The notes under the pieces are model-generated. The model was not told the DNA's origin. It searched no databases and saw only the letters and a list, made by a program, of their open reading frames with translations. This document shows, piece by piece, positions 8,538 through 17,532 of a DNA stretch of 24,559 nt; position 1 is the first letter of the stretch, and the number at the start of each line of letters is the position of its first letter. This stretch comes from an uncultured Prevotella sp. (GTDB lineage Bacteria > Bacteroidota > Bacteroidia > Bacteroidales > Bacteroidaceae). The stretch lies in assembly GCA_900541575.1 (NCBI GenBank), contig UQKO01000039.1, positions 1-24,559 on the forward strand, given 5' to 3'. A program made the translations under genes and the position numbers.

Positions 8538-9557
8538 CTATTCTTCATTCTCAGAAGTCAGTTCTTTGGATTCAAAGTCCTGTAAATTGTCGGCTTCATA
8601 GTGCCAAATGGTGCGTCCAAAGTATTGTTCTTCGGTGAGCACAACGCCTACAGGCATACGCGGCTCGGGTACACCGCTTCCTAGCGTTGTGGGAGAATAT
8701 TCCACGTAAGCTTCATCCCACAGACCTTGGTCGATAAAGCTTTGTAGCGTTTGTTGTCCGCCCTCGACCAACACCGACTGCACGCCCATGTGGTAGAGCT
8801 CGGATAGCGCTGTGGAAATATCGGCATAAGCCAGCCATCCAGTGGGAAGTTCTTCCTCGGCCACACGGCCTAGCACCACTCGTAAAGGTTGATTGCCACC
8901 TGCCCAATGACGAACGTTGAGCTGCGGATGATCCATGCGCAAGGTGTTGTGCCCCACGAGAATAGCTTGATTCATTGCTCGCAGTTGGTGTACTCGCATG
9001 AGCGACCAAGGGGTGGAAATCTGTGCAGCCCCTTGACTGTCATCTTCGCGCCAACCATCGATAAAACCATCAGCCGAACGAGCCCATTTGAGTGTGATAT
9101 AAGGGCGGTGGAGAGTCTGAGCTGTGATAAAGCGGCGGTTGAGTGCTCGGCATTCTGCTTCGAGTACGCCCACTTCTACCTCTATGCCTGCTTCGCGCAA
9201 CATGGTAATGCCTCGGCCTTGTACTTTAGCGAATGGGTCGACACATCCCACTACCACGCGTGGAATGCCCGTCTTAATGATGAGACGAGCGCAAGGCGGT
9301 GTCTTTCCGTAGTGAGAGCAGGGCTCTAGGCTTACGTAAAGCGTGCTATCGCTCAGTAGCTGACGATCGGCGGGCTTCACCGAATTGATTGCATTCACTT
9401 CGGCATGCGCTTTGCCACATACGGCATGATAACCTTCGCCGATGATACGATCGGAATGGACGATAACGGCTCCCACCATAGGGTTGGGAGCGGCATGCAT
9501 ACGTCCGAGTTGCGCCAGTTCTATGCAGCGGCGCATATATAGTTCATTGAAATTCAT
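8538..9557 (-). CDS. ribD: Bifunctional riboflavin biosynthesis deaminase/reductase RibD
   Basis: This cytoplasmic enzyme carries out the second and third steps of riboflavin synthesis: deamination of the diaminopyrimidine intermediate, then NADPH-dependent reduction of the ribosyl group. The N-terminal deaminase domain shows the zinc site HAE at residues 51-53 with C80 and C89 (LEPCSHYGKTPPC). The reductase domain runs from about 150 to 320 (VLVEGGQQTLQSF region). The length of 339 residues is normal. The start lies only 20 bases from the divergent prmC start, so its promoter must overlap prmC coding sequence. No FMN riboswitch was recognised. Confidence 0.96.
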   Translation of the reverse strand: MNFNELYMRRCIELAQLGRMHAAPNPMVGAVIVHSDRIIGEGYHAVCGKAHAEVNAINSVKPADRQLLSDSTLYVSLEPCSHYGKTPPCARLIIKTGIPRVVVGCVDPFAKVQGRGITMLREAGIEVEVGVLEAECRALNRRFITAQTLHRPYITLKWARSADGFIDGWREDDSQGAAQISTPWSLMRVHQLRAMNQAILVGHNTLRMDHPQLNVRHWAGGNQPLRVVLGRVAEEELPTGWLAYADISTALSELYHMGVQSVLVEGGQQTLQSFIDQGLWDEAYVEYSPTTLGSGVPEPRMPVGVVLTEEQYFGRTIWHYEADNLQDFESKELTSENEE

Positions 9558-9577
9558 GTAATAAAAGCAAGTTTAGT

Positions 9578-10468
9578 ATGAATCCCCTTTTTCTAGCCTT
9601 TCGCGACGCGCTTATTCCACTATATGGTCAAGGCGAGGCGCGTGCCGTGGCATTCTTAGTCTTTGAGGATGCATTCGGCGTGAGCCGTACAGATATTTAT
9701 GTCGACAAAGTTAGACAATTTTCTGAAGATGAATGCACAAGGCTGCATAATATATGTAAACAGCTTTTGGCAGGACGTCCAGTACAGCAGGTGCTAGGTT
9801 GTGCCACGTTCTGCGGACGCAGTTATAAAGTGACCCCCGATGTGCTTATCCCTCGTCCTGAAACGGAAGAACTTGTGGCTTGGGGGATAGAGAAAATGCA
9901 TGGCCTTTCGGGATATGCTTCTTCTGTTTCAGATAAGAAATCTTCAGCATCAAAGCAACTTTGTGTTCTCGATGCTGGTACGGGGTCTGGTTGCATTGCT
10001 ATTAGCCTGAAGTTAGCCTTAGATGAGGCTAACGTTACGGCTTGGGATATTTCCGATGCCGCTCTTGAAGTTGCTCGGAAAAATGCGCAACAACTTGGAG
10101 CACGGGTGCACTTTGAACATCATGATATGTTGCAAATGCCTTCTGTCAATGATGTTTCGCAATATCATCTTATTGTGAGCAATCCTCCTTATATCTGTCA
10201 GAGCGAAGCTATGGAAATGGAGCGCTGTGTGCTCGACTTTGAACCTCATTGTGCACTCTTTGTGCCCGATGATGATCCGCTCCGTTTTTATCGAGTTCTC
10301 TGCCGGCTTGCTCAGCGGTTGCTTTTGCCTGGTGGTTGGCTCTTGGTAGAGATAAATAGGGCTTATGCTGAGCATACGGCAGCGCTAATGCGTGAGAGTG
10401 GATTGCATGAGGTGGAGGTTCGCGAGGATGCTTATGGCAACCCTCGAATGGTGGGAGGACGGATGTAG
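9578..10468 (+). CDS. prmC: Peptide chain release factor N5-glutamine methyltransferase
   Basis: This enzyme methylates the Gln of the GGQ motif in release factors RF1 and RF2 using S-adenosylmethionine. The 296-residue product has an N-terminal helical domain, the PrmC-specific string IPRPETEELV (91-100), the SAM-binding motif DAGTGSG (132-138) and the catalytic motif NPPY (202-205). A short Ser/Lys-rich insertion (residues about 113-127) sits between the two domains. The start is 20 bases from divergent ribD. The ribD/prmC head-to-head arrangement is, from memory, common in this phylum. A hairpin terminator follows at 10588-10640. Confidence 0.95.
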   Translation: MNPLFLAFRDALIPLYGQGEARAVAFLVFEDAFGVSRTDIYVDKVRQFSEDECTRLHNICKQLLAGRPVQQVLGCATFCGRSYKVTPDVLIPRPETEELVAWGIEKMHGLSGYASSVSDKKSSASKQLCVLDAGTGSGCIAISLKLALDEANVTAWDISDAALEVARKNAQQLGARVHFEHHDMLQMPSVNDVSQYHLIVSNPPYICQSEAMEMERCVLDFEPHCALFVPDDDPLRFYRVLCRLAQRLLLPGGWLLVEINRAYAEHTAALMRESGLHEVEVREDAYGNPRMVGGRM

Positions 10469-10587
10469 TTCCTTGATGCGTGGCTGATACTGACGCATAG
10501 ACGCTTTATTTCCCGTTGTTGATGGAAAAAGAGGGGCATTGCCGATGCAGAATGCAATGCCTGCAGAGTGGAGAGTCTCCTTTGTTT

Positions 10588-10640
10588 CAATGCCAATCGG
10601 CTCCGATTCCTTGTAAAGAGAATCGAAGCCGATTGCATTG
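10588..10640. terminator. Long stem-loop between convergent prmC and transporter genes
   Basis: Left arm 10588-10609 and right arm 10620-10640 pair over about 21 bp with one bulge and one G-U or mismatch position (core CAATCGGCTCCGATTC). The loop is 10 bases. It lies between two convergent genes and probably ends transcription from both sides, although no long T-run adjoins it. Confidence 0.65.
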
Positions 10641-10655
10641 TGTACTTATGTGTGG

Positions 10656-12371
10656 TTAACACATAAACAAGATAATGGCTTGTGCCACTAATATTCGGAG
10701 GAACATGGAGAGTGGGTAGACCATGGAGTATCCCACGGAAGCTGCATCGTTGTTGGCTGCTTGGTTGGCATATCCCAGTGCGGGAGGGTCGGTGTTGGAG
10801 CCTGCGATGATACCCATCAGTGTGAAGTAGTTGAGCTTAAAGCGCCAACGCCCCACGACACCCATAATGAGCAGTGGCACGACTGTCACGATGAATCCCA
10901 CCCATACGTAGGTAAGTCCGTCGCCATGCGCCACGGTATCCCAGAAGTTGCTTCCTGCCTTGATGCCTACGGCTGCAAGGAAGAGAATAAGGCCGATTTC
11001 GCGTAGTAAAAGGTTGGCGGAGGTGGTGGTATATGTCACGAGGTGGAATTTATAGCCGTAAGCGCCTGCCAAGATGGCTATAATGAGCGGACCACCAGCC
11101 AATCCCAATTTGAGCGGAGTGGCCATACCTGGGAATTGGAAAGGTATGCTACCGAATATGATACCTATCAAAATGCCCAAGAAAATAGCACCCACGTTGG
11201 GGTGGTCAAGACGCTTTACGGAATTACCCAAGATGCGCTCTACGCGATTTACGCTATCTTCTGGACCAGCCACCATCAGTCGGTCGCCAATTTGAATGCG
11301 TAGTGAGCGGTCGGCAAAAAGGTTCATGCCTTGACGAGTGATACGTGTCACGTTTACGCCATACATTGAGCTAAAGTGCATTTCGCCAAACGTCTTACCA
11401 TTCACTTCGGCTTGTGTCACAAGAATGCGTTTCGACACGATGGGAGCCTTTTCAGCCTGCCAATCAACTTCAATCTCTTTACCGATGAAGGCGGTAGCTG
11501 CTTCGGCATCGTCGCTAGCACAGACTGCATTCATTTCATCACCCAAATGAAGTTGCGTGTCGCGAGTGGGTGAGATGATTTCGTCACCATGTTTATAATG
11601 GGTGCATACGAAGGTACGCCCGAGAAACTGCGTGAGTTGAGCAAATGTCTTTCCTTCGAGTGCCTTGTTCTCTACGCGGAGTGAGATGTGGTGGGGTCTA
11701 GCATGTGGATTGTCTTCCTGTGAAAGGCGAATTTGTTCCTCTTCCTTCTCGAGCTTGATACGACAAATGTAGCGAATCGCAATGGTAGCACCGATAATGC
11801 CTACCACGCCGAGGGGATAGGCACATGCATAACCCGCAGCAATGTTTTGCCCACCCATGTCAATGCCCAACGTATTGATGGCTTCTTGAGCGGCACCCAG
11901 ACCAGGTGTGTTGGTCACGGCACCATAGAGAACACCCACAGCCATGGGAAGACTCGTGGGGTCGGACGTGTCGAATACAAGGTAGTAAAGACCTAAAAGG
12001 GTGAGCACATTGAGCAATACGATGCCCACGGCCACGAGGTTCATCTGTATGCCATCTTTCTTAAATGATTGGAAAAAACTCGGACCCACTTGCAAACCGA
12101 TGCAGTAAACAAAGAGAATCAGTCCGAAGTCTTGGATAAAGCTAAGCACGTTGGCCGGACAAGCATAGCCTCCATCAGGGTCGCCGATGCCTAGGTGCTT
12201 GTAAATATGGCCAACTACGATGCCTGCAAACAACACGAAAGTGACTCCCAGTGATACGCTGCCAATCTTGAGCTTACCAAGGACCACGCCTACGGCAATC
12301 ACCAGAGAGAATAGCAACACGATGTGTGCCACAGATCCGGTTGATACAAATAGAGATTGAAACCAATCCAT
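10656..12371 (-). CDS. YidE/AspT-type membrane transporter with two RCK_C domains
   Basis: The 571-residue inner-membrane protein has an N-terminal membrane block (about 1-200), a cytosolic region with two RCK_C/TrkA_C-like domains (about 215-390), and a C-terminal membrane block (about 395-571). Each membrane block carries a related motif: GAVTNTPGL at 150-158 and GSNTDPPAL at 524-532, as in the aspartate:alanine exchanger (AspT) superfamily. Relatives include E. coli YidE and YbjL. RCK_C domains usually bind a small ligand and gate transport. The substrate cannot be told from sequence; an amino or dicarboxylic acid is plausible. A promoter (12530-12560) and a GC-rich leader hairpin lie upstream. 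Confidence 0.9.
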   Translation of the reverse strand: MDWFQSLFVSTGSVAHIVLLFSLVIAVGVVLGKLKIGSVSLGVTFVLFAGIVVGHIYKHLGIGDPDGGYACPANVLSFIQDFGLILFVYCIGLQVGPSFFQSFKKDGIQMNLVAVGIVLLNVLTLLGLYYLVFDTSDPTSLPMAVGVLYGAVTNTPGLGAAQEAINTLGIDMGGQNIAAGYACAYPLGVVGIIGATIAIRYICRIKLEKEEEQIRLSQEDNPHARPHHISLRVENKALEGKTFAQLTQFLGRTFVCTHYKHGDEIISPTRDTQLHLGDEMNAVCASDDAEAATAFIGKEIEVDWQAEKAPIVSKRILVTQAEVNGKTFGEMHFSSMYGVNVTRITRQGMNLFADRSLRIQIGDRLMVAGPEDSVNRVERILGNSVKRLDHPNVGAIFLGILIGIIFGSIPFQFPGMATPLKLGLAGGPLIIAILAGAYGYKFHLVTYTTTSANLLLREIGLILFLAAVGIKAGSNFWDTVAHGDGLTYVWVGFIVTVVPLLIMGVVGRWRFKLNYFTLMGIIAGSNTDPPALGYANQAANNDAASVGYSMVYPLSMFLRILVAQAIILFMC

Positions 12372-12482
12372 GTGTAGTGAAATGTGTTATGTAAGTTTTT
12401 AATTAATTTTCTAGTATGAGGTTATTCTTCGTAAACCTCATGAGAGGTCGAGTGTCTTTCGTTGAGGAATAAGGTTCTTTCC

Positions 12483-12517
12483 AAAAAGCACCCTTGCGGA
12501 CATGCGGGGCGCAAGGG
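12483..12517 (-). terminator. Terminator-like hairpin in the transporter leader (possible attenuator)
   Basis: Read on the minus strand, CCCTTGCG (12510-12517) pairs with CGCAAGGG (12491-12498) around an 11-base loop, and TTTTT (12483-12487) follows closely. It would begin within about ten bases of the predicted transcript start, before the transporter gene. It could attenuate transcription or cap the 5' end against decay. Confidence 0.5.
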
Positions 12518-12529
12518 CGTTGTGAGTTG

Positions 12530-12560
12530 CAAATATAGTGAGTTTTTTATAGATAACAAG
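12530..12560 (-). promoter_or_regulatory. Promoter for the YidE-type transporter
   Basis: On the minus strand, CTTG (12557-12560), one base off TTTG, is followed after 19 bases by TATATTTG (12530-12537), a full TAnnTTTG match. The leader would be about 150 nt. Confidence 0.6.
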
Positions 12561-12612
12561 GTTTTTACGCGTTTTTGTGCATAAAATCTCCCTCGGTGTG
12601 ACCGAAAGTATT

Positions 12613-12620
12613 TACCTTTG
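12613..12620 (+). promoter_or_regulatory. Possible -7 box for the O-acetylation cluster
   Basis: TACCTTTG matches TAnnTTTG and lies 66 bases before the SGNH hydrolase start. No TTTG is seen at the right distance upstream, so the promoter is weak or activator-dependent, if real. Confidence 0.35.
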
Positions 12621-12686
12621 CAGTCAAGATTTAAACATTTTTACGATAAGTGCCTGTAATGGTACGTTATATTATCATTATTTCTA

Positions 12687-13559
12687 ATGAGGCGAGTTGC
12701 TCTTCTTCTGTTTTGCTGCATCCTGTCGCTGTTTCAACTTTTCTCCCGTGAGGTGGAAAAAAATGTTTTCTTGGACGATGCTTCCTCTGTCAATCCTATG
12801 CTATGGAGCCAGGCTCATGTGGCCATTTTGGGCGACTCCAACACGTGGCTCGGTGCTGACGATTGTTCACGTCTACGTGGGTGGAACACGTGGTTGGCTC
12901 GGTTGCTCAAGCCTGCCTCCATTCGCAGTTTTGCCCGCAGTGGAGCCACGTGGACAAACACCGCTCGCACCATGCCTAATCTTGTGCAAGACACAGGTCG
13001 CGTGGCAGATGACAACGTGGTGCTCAACCAAATACTGCGTTTAGTACATTCTGTGTCTACGGGGCAATGCTCGCGGCCGCAGCTCATTATAGTGGCTGCT
13101 GGTACGAACGATGCATGGTTTCCCGCCCTGCGGCCTCATGCCCTCGAGGCCGAGGATTCGAATTCGCGCTTGGCCTCGGGCTCTGCTCTGCTTCCTTTCG
13201 ACTCCTTGATGGCACGTATCGTCTTGCCTCTACCCCAGACGCTTGTGGGCAGTGTGCGCTACGGATGTAGCCTTTTGCGTGTCTATCTTCCCGAGGCGAA
13301 GATCGTTTTGCTTACTCCCTTGCAGACCACGGCCGTCTCGTTCGCTCGCATCCGCCAGACGGGCGATAGCATCAGCGCTGCGGCTCATCGACTTTCTCTC
13401 CCTGTGGTGCGACAGGACAGCCTCTGCTGCGTGAAGCGCAGTGAAGAACTCAAGCGACACCGCTACACTTACGATGGCACGCATACCAATGAACTTGGAG
13501 CGCGAATGAACGCTCACATCCTAGCCCGTGAGCTCACGCGATTGACGGGGTGGAGGTGA
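12687..13559 (+). CDS. Exported SGNH/GDSL hydrolase, probably an O-acetyl hydrolase or transferase
   Basis: The 290-residue product has a signal peptide (about 20 residues) and the four SGNH blocks. These are Ser S51 in GDSN (49-52), Gly G86 in ARSGAT, Asn N141 in GTND (139-142), and D263/H266 in DGTHTNELG. This places it among periplasmic esterases and acetyltransferases acting on carbohydrate acetyl groups. It is the first gene of a plus-strand run with an MBOAT acyltransferase and two DHHW proteins, so a role in adding or removing acetyl groups on a surface glycan is likely. A gap of 113 bases separates it from the MBOAT gene. The exact substrate is unknown. Confidence 0.85.
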   Translation: MRRVALLLFCCILSLFQLFSREVEKNVFLDDASSVNPMLWSQAHVAILGDSNTWLGADDCSRLRGWNTWLARLLKPASIRSFARSGATWTNTARTMPNLVQDTGRVADDNVVLNQILRLVHSVSTGQCSRPQLIIVAAGTNDAWFPALRPHALEAEDSNSRLASGSALLPFDSLMARIVLPLPQTLVGSVRYGCSLLRVYLPEAKIVLLTPLQTTAVSFARIRQTGDSISAAAHRLSLPVVRQDSLCCVKRSEELKRHRYTYDGTHTNELGARMNAHILARELTRLTGWR

Positions 13560-13672
13560 ATTTGTTGGCGGCAAATCTTTCGCAAAGCCAAGTTCCACCA
13601 TTCCTTCCTAGTCCATCATATAATCTCTCCTAATCAAAAACTATTAACCCTCTCAACTCTTCACACTCACTC

Positions 13673-15118
13673 ATGGTATTTTCCGACCTATTCTTCCTGT
13701 TCGCATTTCTGCCCGCTTTCTTCCTAGTCTACTTGCTAGCGGTGGGAGCAGACCGCTTGCTGGGGGGTAATAGCCTGGAGACGGACTTCCGTTGTCGCAA
13801 CTTTTCGCTCGTGGTCTTCTCGCTCATTTTCTATGCATGGGGCGAACCCGTGTACGTGTTTCTCATGCTTGCCTGTGTGCTGATGAACTACGTGGCGGGA
13901 CTCGTCATTGATCGACAGGAAAAGCATCGGCAAGCGGCCCTAATAATTGGCCTTGTGTGCAACATCCTCATCCTAGCCAACTTTAAGTACTTAGGATTTC
14001 TAGCACAAACGCTTTGCGACATGGGATTTCGCGTGAGTGTGCCCAATATCTCCCTGCCCATTGGTATCTCGTTCTATACGTTTCAGAGCATCTCCTATCT
14101 TATTGACGTCTACCGCCGGCAGTCGCCCGTACAGCGTCGATTCGTTAATCTACTGCTCTACATCTCCATGTTCCCGCAGCTCATTGCCGGCCCCATTGTA
14201 CGTTATGACACGGTAGCTCGTGAAATACAACGTCGCCATGTGTCGGCCGACGATGTGGCCGAGGGTATGTTTCGTTTCTTCTTGGGATTGGGCAAGAAAG
14301 TAATCCTTGCGAACCAACTATCTGAACTCTCCGACCAATTCCTTGTGGGCGGTCTTGCTCACCTTACCACTATGGGAGCGTGGATAGGCATCGTGGCCTA
14401 TACGCTTCAGATTTATTTCGACTTTTCGGGCTATTCCGATATGGCCATCGGACTGGGGCGCTGTCTCGGATTCCACTTCAACGAGAACTTTGATCATCCC
14501 TATTGCTGTACGAGCATCTCCGGTTTCTGGCGCCGTTGGCATATTTCTCTCGGAAGTTTCTTCCGTGACTACGTGTACATCCCCATGGGGGGAAACCGCC
14601 GTCATCAGGTATGGAACATCCTTGTGGTGTGGTTTCTCACGGGTATGTGGCATGGGGCTAGTTGGAACTTCATTCTGTGGGGACTTTATTTTGGCTTGAT
14701 TGTAATGATTGAGAAATATACACTCTTGCGCGTGATTCAGCACATTCCGCGCCCATTGCTCCACATGTATAGTTTGCTGCTCATCGTGGTGGGGTGGGGC
14801 ATTTTCTATTTCGATGACTTCGGCCACATGGCTACATTCTTCCGTGCCTTTACGGGACAGACGGCAGAATTCTCCGACATTGTGTCGGCTGCAGCCCTCA
14901 CGGACAACTTCTGGCTTTGGGTGGTGGCATTTGTGTTTTGCCTCCCTGTGCGTCGATGGGCTTCTTGCCTCACGGTGGAAAGGTTGTCGGAGGAGAGCAT
15001 ACTACGCTCTGCATTGATCATAAGCAGCCGCACTTTAGTGTCGCTTTTACTCCTTGCAGTGAGTGTATGTCTGCTCGTGGGAGCCACCAACAACGCTTTT
15101 ATATATACCCGATTCTAA
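13673..15118 (+). CDS. MBOAT-family O-acyltransferase (AlgI/DltB-like)
   Basis: The 481-residue integral membrane protein belongs to the class that passes acyl (usually acetyl) groups across the inner membrane to an extracytoplasmic partner. It has about ten or more hydrophobic segments. The family motifs are clear: PIGISFYTFQSISYLIDVYR at about 129-148, FDFSGYSDMAIG at 249-260, FWRRWHISLGSFFRDYVYIP with H290, and MWHGASWNFILWG with the catalytic His H327. The C-terminus (NNAFIYTRF) resembles the typical AlgI ending. It precedes two AlgJ/AlgX-like proteins by 5 bases, matching the AlgI-AlgJ/AlgX partnership of alginate acetylation. No polymer-synthesis genes are in view, so the acceptor glycan is unknown. 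Confidence 0.95.
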   Translation: MVFSDLFFLFAFLPAFFLVYLLAVGADRLLGGNSLETDFRCRNFSLVVFSLIFYAWGEPVYVFLMLACVLMNYVAGLVIDRQEKHRQAALIIGLVCNILILANFKYLGFLAQTLCDMGFRVSVPNISLPIGISFYTFQSISYLIDVYRRQSPVQRRFVNLLLYISMFPQLIAGPIVRYDTVAREIQRRHVSADDVAEGMFRFFLGLGKKVILANQLSELSDQFLVGGLAHLTTMGAWIGIVAYTLQIYFDFSGYSDMAIGLGRCLGFHFNENFDHPYCCTSISGFWRRWHISLGSFFRDYVYIPMGGNRRHQVWNILVVWFLTGMWHGASWNFILWGLYFGLIVMIEKYTLLRVIQHIPRPLLHMYSLLLIVVGWGIFYFDDFGHMATFFRAFTGQTAEFSDIVSAAALTDNFWLWVVAFVFCLPVRRWASCLTVERLSEESILRSALIISSRTLVSLLLLAVSVCLLVGATNNAFIYTRF

Positions 15119-15123
15119 AACGT

Positions 15124-16173
15124 ATGATAATCCGTAATATTCTCCTTACTCTCATGACATTGTACTGCGTGTCTCTCTCGCTTCATGCACAGAGCAACCG
15201 CCAACTCGCTCCTTATGTCAATCAGTTTAACCCTCATGCTGAGGTGCGCCGCTCGCCAGGTGGCATGATTCTGGCAGGACGCGGCGATTCGCTCTATGTA
15301 ATGGCCCCCTTCATGGGGTCGGCTACGGGCGGTGAATGGTATGCCCAGGCTGTGAATGCCTACAAGGAGGCTGTGGGCGACAGTGTCAGAGTATACTGTA
15401 TGGTTATTCCCACAAGCACCGCCTACTACATGCCTCAGCATTCGCCCTCGCTCACCCATCCGCAGCATGCCACCATCAGCCATATCTATCAGGCTCTGCG
15501 TTCCGACGTGGTGGCCATCAATGCCTATGGAGTCCTTGCGTCGCATGCCTCGGAACCTATCTACCTGCGCACAGACACTCACTGGGCTGCCTTGGGCGCT
15601 TATTATGCAGCGCAAGAATTTGCCGCGCAAGCCGGGGTTCCCTTCGTCTCCTTAGCCACCGACTATGAAGAGCACTACGTGCATCAGTTTGTGGGTAGCA
15701 TGCGCATTTATGCCAAGACCGCAGAGGTAAAGGACGTGCCCGAGGTCTTCACTTATTACGTGCCTCGCCGTACCGACTATCACACCACTTTCATTGACTA
15801 TACTCAGCGTGCAGGCAAGACTGTGAGCGAAAGCGCGCCCCACGAGGCTCAGTTCTTCGTGAACTATCGTGATGGAAGTTCGGGAGCCTATTGCACCTTT
15901 ATGGGAGGAGACTCACGTACCGTGCAGGTGCGTACTGCTGTGGGTAATGGTCGCCGACTATTGATCTTAAAGGATAGCTTTGGCAATGCGTTGCCCGCTT
16001 TCCTGTTCTCTTCGTTTGAAGAAATCCACGTGGTAGATTTTCGCTACTTTCCCCATAATATTCTTGATTACATGCGCGAGCACGGTATCAGCGATGTGCT
16101 CTTTGCTAACAATATAGGCCATGCTTACTCGCAAGGCACGGCACGCACTTATCTCAAACTTCTGCAACAATAA
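15124..16173 (+). CDS. DHHW/AlgJ-like acetyltransferase, short copy
   Basis: This is the first of two tandem paralogs, with 349 residues from the ATG at 15124, five bases after the MBOAT stop. This start gives a clean signal peptide (about 23 residues, ending LSLHAQ); the longer frame beginning at 14917 overlaps the MBOAT gene and is rejected. The catalytic signature is DTHW at 151-154 with the likely nucleophile S285 in KDSFGN, as in AlgJ and AlgX (Asp-x-His plus Ser). It lacks the N-terminal segment with the ELEKR string found in its neighbour. Its role is probably to accept acetyl groups from the MBOAT protein and place them on a glycan. Confidence 0.85.
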   Translation: MIIRNILLTLMTLYCVSLSLHAQSNRQLAPYVNQFNPHAEVRRSPGGMILAGRGDSLYVMAPFMGSATGGEWYAQAVNAYKEAVGDSVRVYCMVIPTSTAYYMPQHSPSLTHPQHATISHIYQALRSDVVAINAYGVLASHASEPIYLRTDTHWAALGAYYAAQEFAAQAGVPFVSLATDYEEHYVHQFVGSMRIYAKTAEVKDVPEVFTYYVPRRTDYHTTFIDYTQRAGKTVSESAPHEAQFFVNYRDGSSGAYCTFMGGDSRTVQVRTAVGNGRRLLILKDSFGNALPAFLFSSFEEIHVVDFRYFPHNILDYMREHGISDVLFANNIGHAYSQGTARTYLKLLQQ

Positions 16174-16200
16174 CCTTTCTTATTTTCTATCTCTGCTCAG

Positions 16201-17523
16201 ATGAATAAACTCTATATTTCTATTATAGTTTTTGTGTTTTGCGCCTTCACCATCGTGTTCGACACGTTTCCGCGCAGCACTTTCTCCGAACTTGAGAAGC
16301 GCGATTTGGCAACGCTGCCTGAGTTTTCCTGGCAGCGCCTCTTCGATGGTTCGTATACCAAGGCCGTGAGCCAGTGGTTTAGCGACAGCGAACCCTATCG
16401 CGACCACTTCATGGCCATGAGCATGAACGTGAAAGAAGGGCAGAAGCTCGTGGTCAACTCCGACGACAACGTGACTTTCCATGCATCGACTGATGCTCCC
16501 ACAGCTCCTGAGGCTGAGGTCGAAGAGGCTGCTCCCGAGCCCGATGACCACAATGTGGGCGAATACCACAACGATATCAATGCCGATGGTACAGCCAAGA
16601 TAGCCAATGCGGGCATCATTATCGTAGGAGGTGGCAAGAATGTGCGTGCGCTGATGGCCTATGGCGGCAGTTCTAAGGGCGGTGTGCCCTATGCTCAAGC
16701 GGCTAATAAGTACAAGGAGACATTTGGCTCGGAAGTCAATGTCTACTGCATGGTGATTCCCACTAGCACGGAGTTCTACTGCCCCGATAAGGCTCGCAAA
16801 ATGACCAATCCGCAGCGCCCCACGATTAACAATATTTACGCCCATTTAGCTCCAGAGGTGAAGCCCGTAGATGCTTACACCGCCCTGGCCACCCATGCCA
16901 AGGAAGATATCTATCTACGCACTGACCACCATTGGGCACCATTGGGTGCTTACTATGCAGCGCAACGTTTTGCTCAGGTGGCAAGAGTGCCTTTCCGAGA
17001 TTTGACCCATTACGAACGTCGCGTGGTACATGGATACGTGGGCAGCATGTATGGCTATTCTAAGGATGCTTCGGTGAAGAATGCGCCCGAAGACTTTGTC
17101 TACTATGTGCCCCAAGGCGTGACTTACACCACTTATTATACCGACTACACCATCGACAAGAACTATAAGGTTACGGGCGAGGGAAAGCCTCACAAGGGTA
17201 TATTTTTTAATAGATTCAAGGATGGCAGTGGAGCTGCCTACTGCACCTTTATGGGCAGCGATACGCGTATCACTCGAGTAGAAACCTCTACAAAAAATGG
17301 TCGTCGCCTCTTGATTCTCAAGGATAGCTTTGGCAATGCGCTGCCAGGTTATTTATTTTTCTCCTTCGAGGAAGTTCACGTGATAGATTCGCGCTATTTC
17401 ACCCGTAATATGAAGGCTTACGTGAAAGAGCACAAGGTGACTGATATTCTCTTTGCCAACAACATCATGAAAGCCTATTCCCCACATATTTACAAGAACT
17501 ATCTAAAATTCTTACAGCAGTAG
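16201..17523 (+). CDS. DHHW-family protein, AlgJ/AlgX-like acetyltransferase, long copy
   Basis: The 440-residue second paralog has an N-terminal membrane or signal anchor (about residues 4-20). It then carries the family segment SELEKRDLATLP (29-40) and YRDHF. An Ala/Pro/Glu-rich insert sits at about 95-116. The catalytic signature DHHW is at 242-245, and the nucleophile S376 is in KDSFGN. From about residue 130 to the end it aligns closely with the preceding gene, including the C-terminal string LLFANN-like region and LKxLQQ end, which suggests a tandem duplication. It lies 27 bases downstream of its paralog and is followed by a strong terminator at 17533. It probably works with the MBOAT protein. 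Confidence 0.88.
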   Translation: MNKLYISIIVFVFCAFTIVFDTFPRSTFSELEKRDLATLPEFSWQRLFDGSYTKAVSQWFSDSEPYRDHFMAMSMNVKEGQKLVVNSDDNVTFHASTDAPTAPEAEVEEAAPEPDDHNVGEYHNDINADGTAKIANAGIIIVGGGKNVRALMAYGGSSKGGVPYAQAANKYKETFGSEVNVYCMVIPTSTEFYCPDKARKMTNPQRPTINNIYAHLAPEVKPVDAYTALATHAKEDIYLRTDHHWAPLGAYYAAQRFAQVARVPFRDLTHYERRVVHGYVGSMYGYSKDASVKNAPEDFVYYVPQGVTYTTYYTDYTIDKNYKVTGEGKPHKGIFFNRFKDGSGAAYCTFMGSDTRITRVETSTKNGRRLLILKDSFGNALPGYLFFSFEEVHVIDSRYFTRNMKAYVKEHKVTDILFANNIMKAYSPHIYKNYLKFLQQ

Positions 17524-17532
17524 GAGAGAAAA

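Larger units (their letters stand above)
12372..12686. other. Divergent intergenic region, transporter / SGNH hydrolase
   Basis: These 315 bases hold the transporter promoter (12530-12560, minus), its leader with a terminator-like hairpin (12483-12517) and a smaller hairpin (GAGGTT 12418-12423 / AACCTC 12434-12439), and a -7-like box for the plus-strand cluster (12613-12620). No RNA gene or small coding sequence was recognised. Confidence 0.6.

Noticed and set aside
9541..9600. FMN riboswitch before ribD
   Set aside because: Only 20 bases separate ribD from prmC and no FMN element consensus is visible.
14917..15123. Extended start for the first DHHW gene
   Set aside because: It would overlap the MBOAT gene by about 200 bases and bury the clear signal peptide that starts at 15124.
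16180..16845. 221-codon minus-strand frame in the long DHHW gene
   Set aside because: Antisense shadow; the plus-strand frame has DHHW and KDSFGN motifs and fits the operon.
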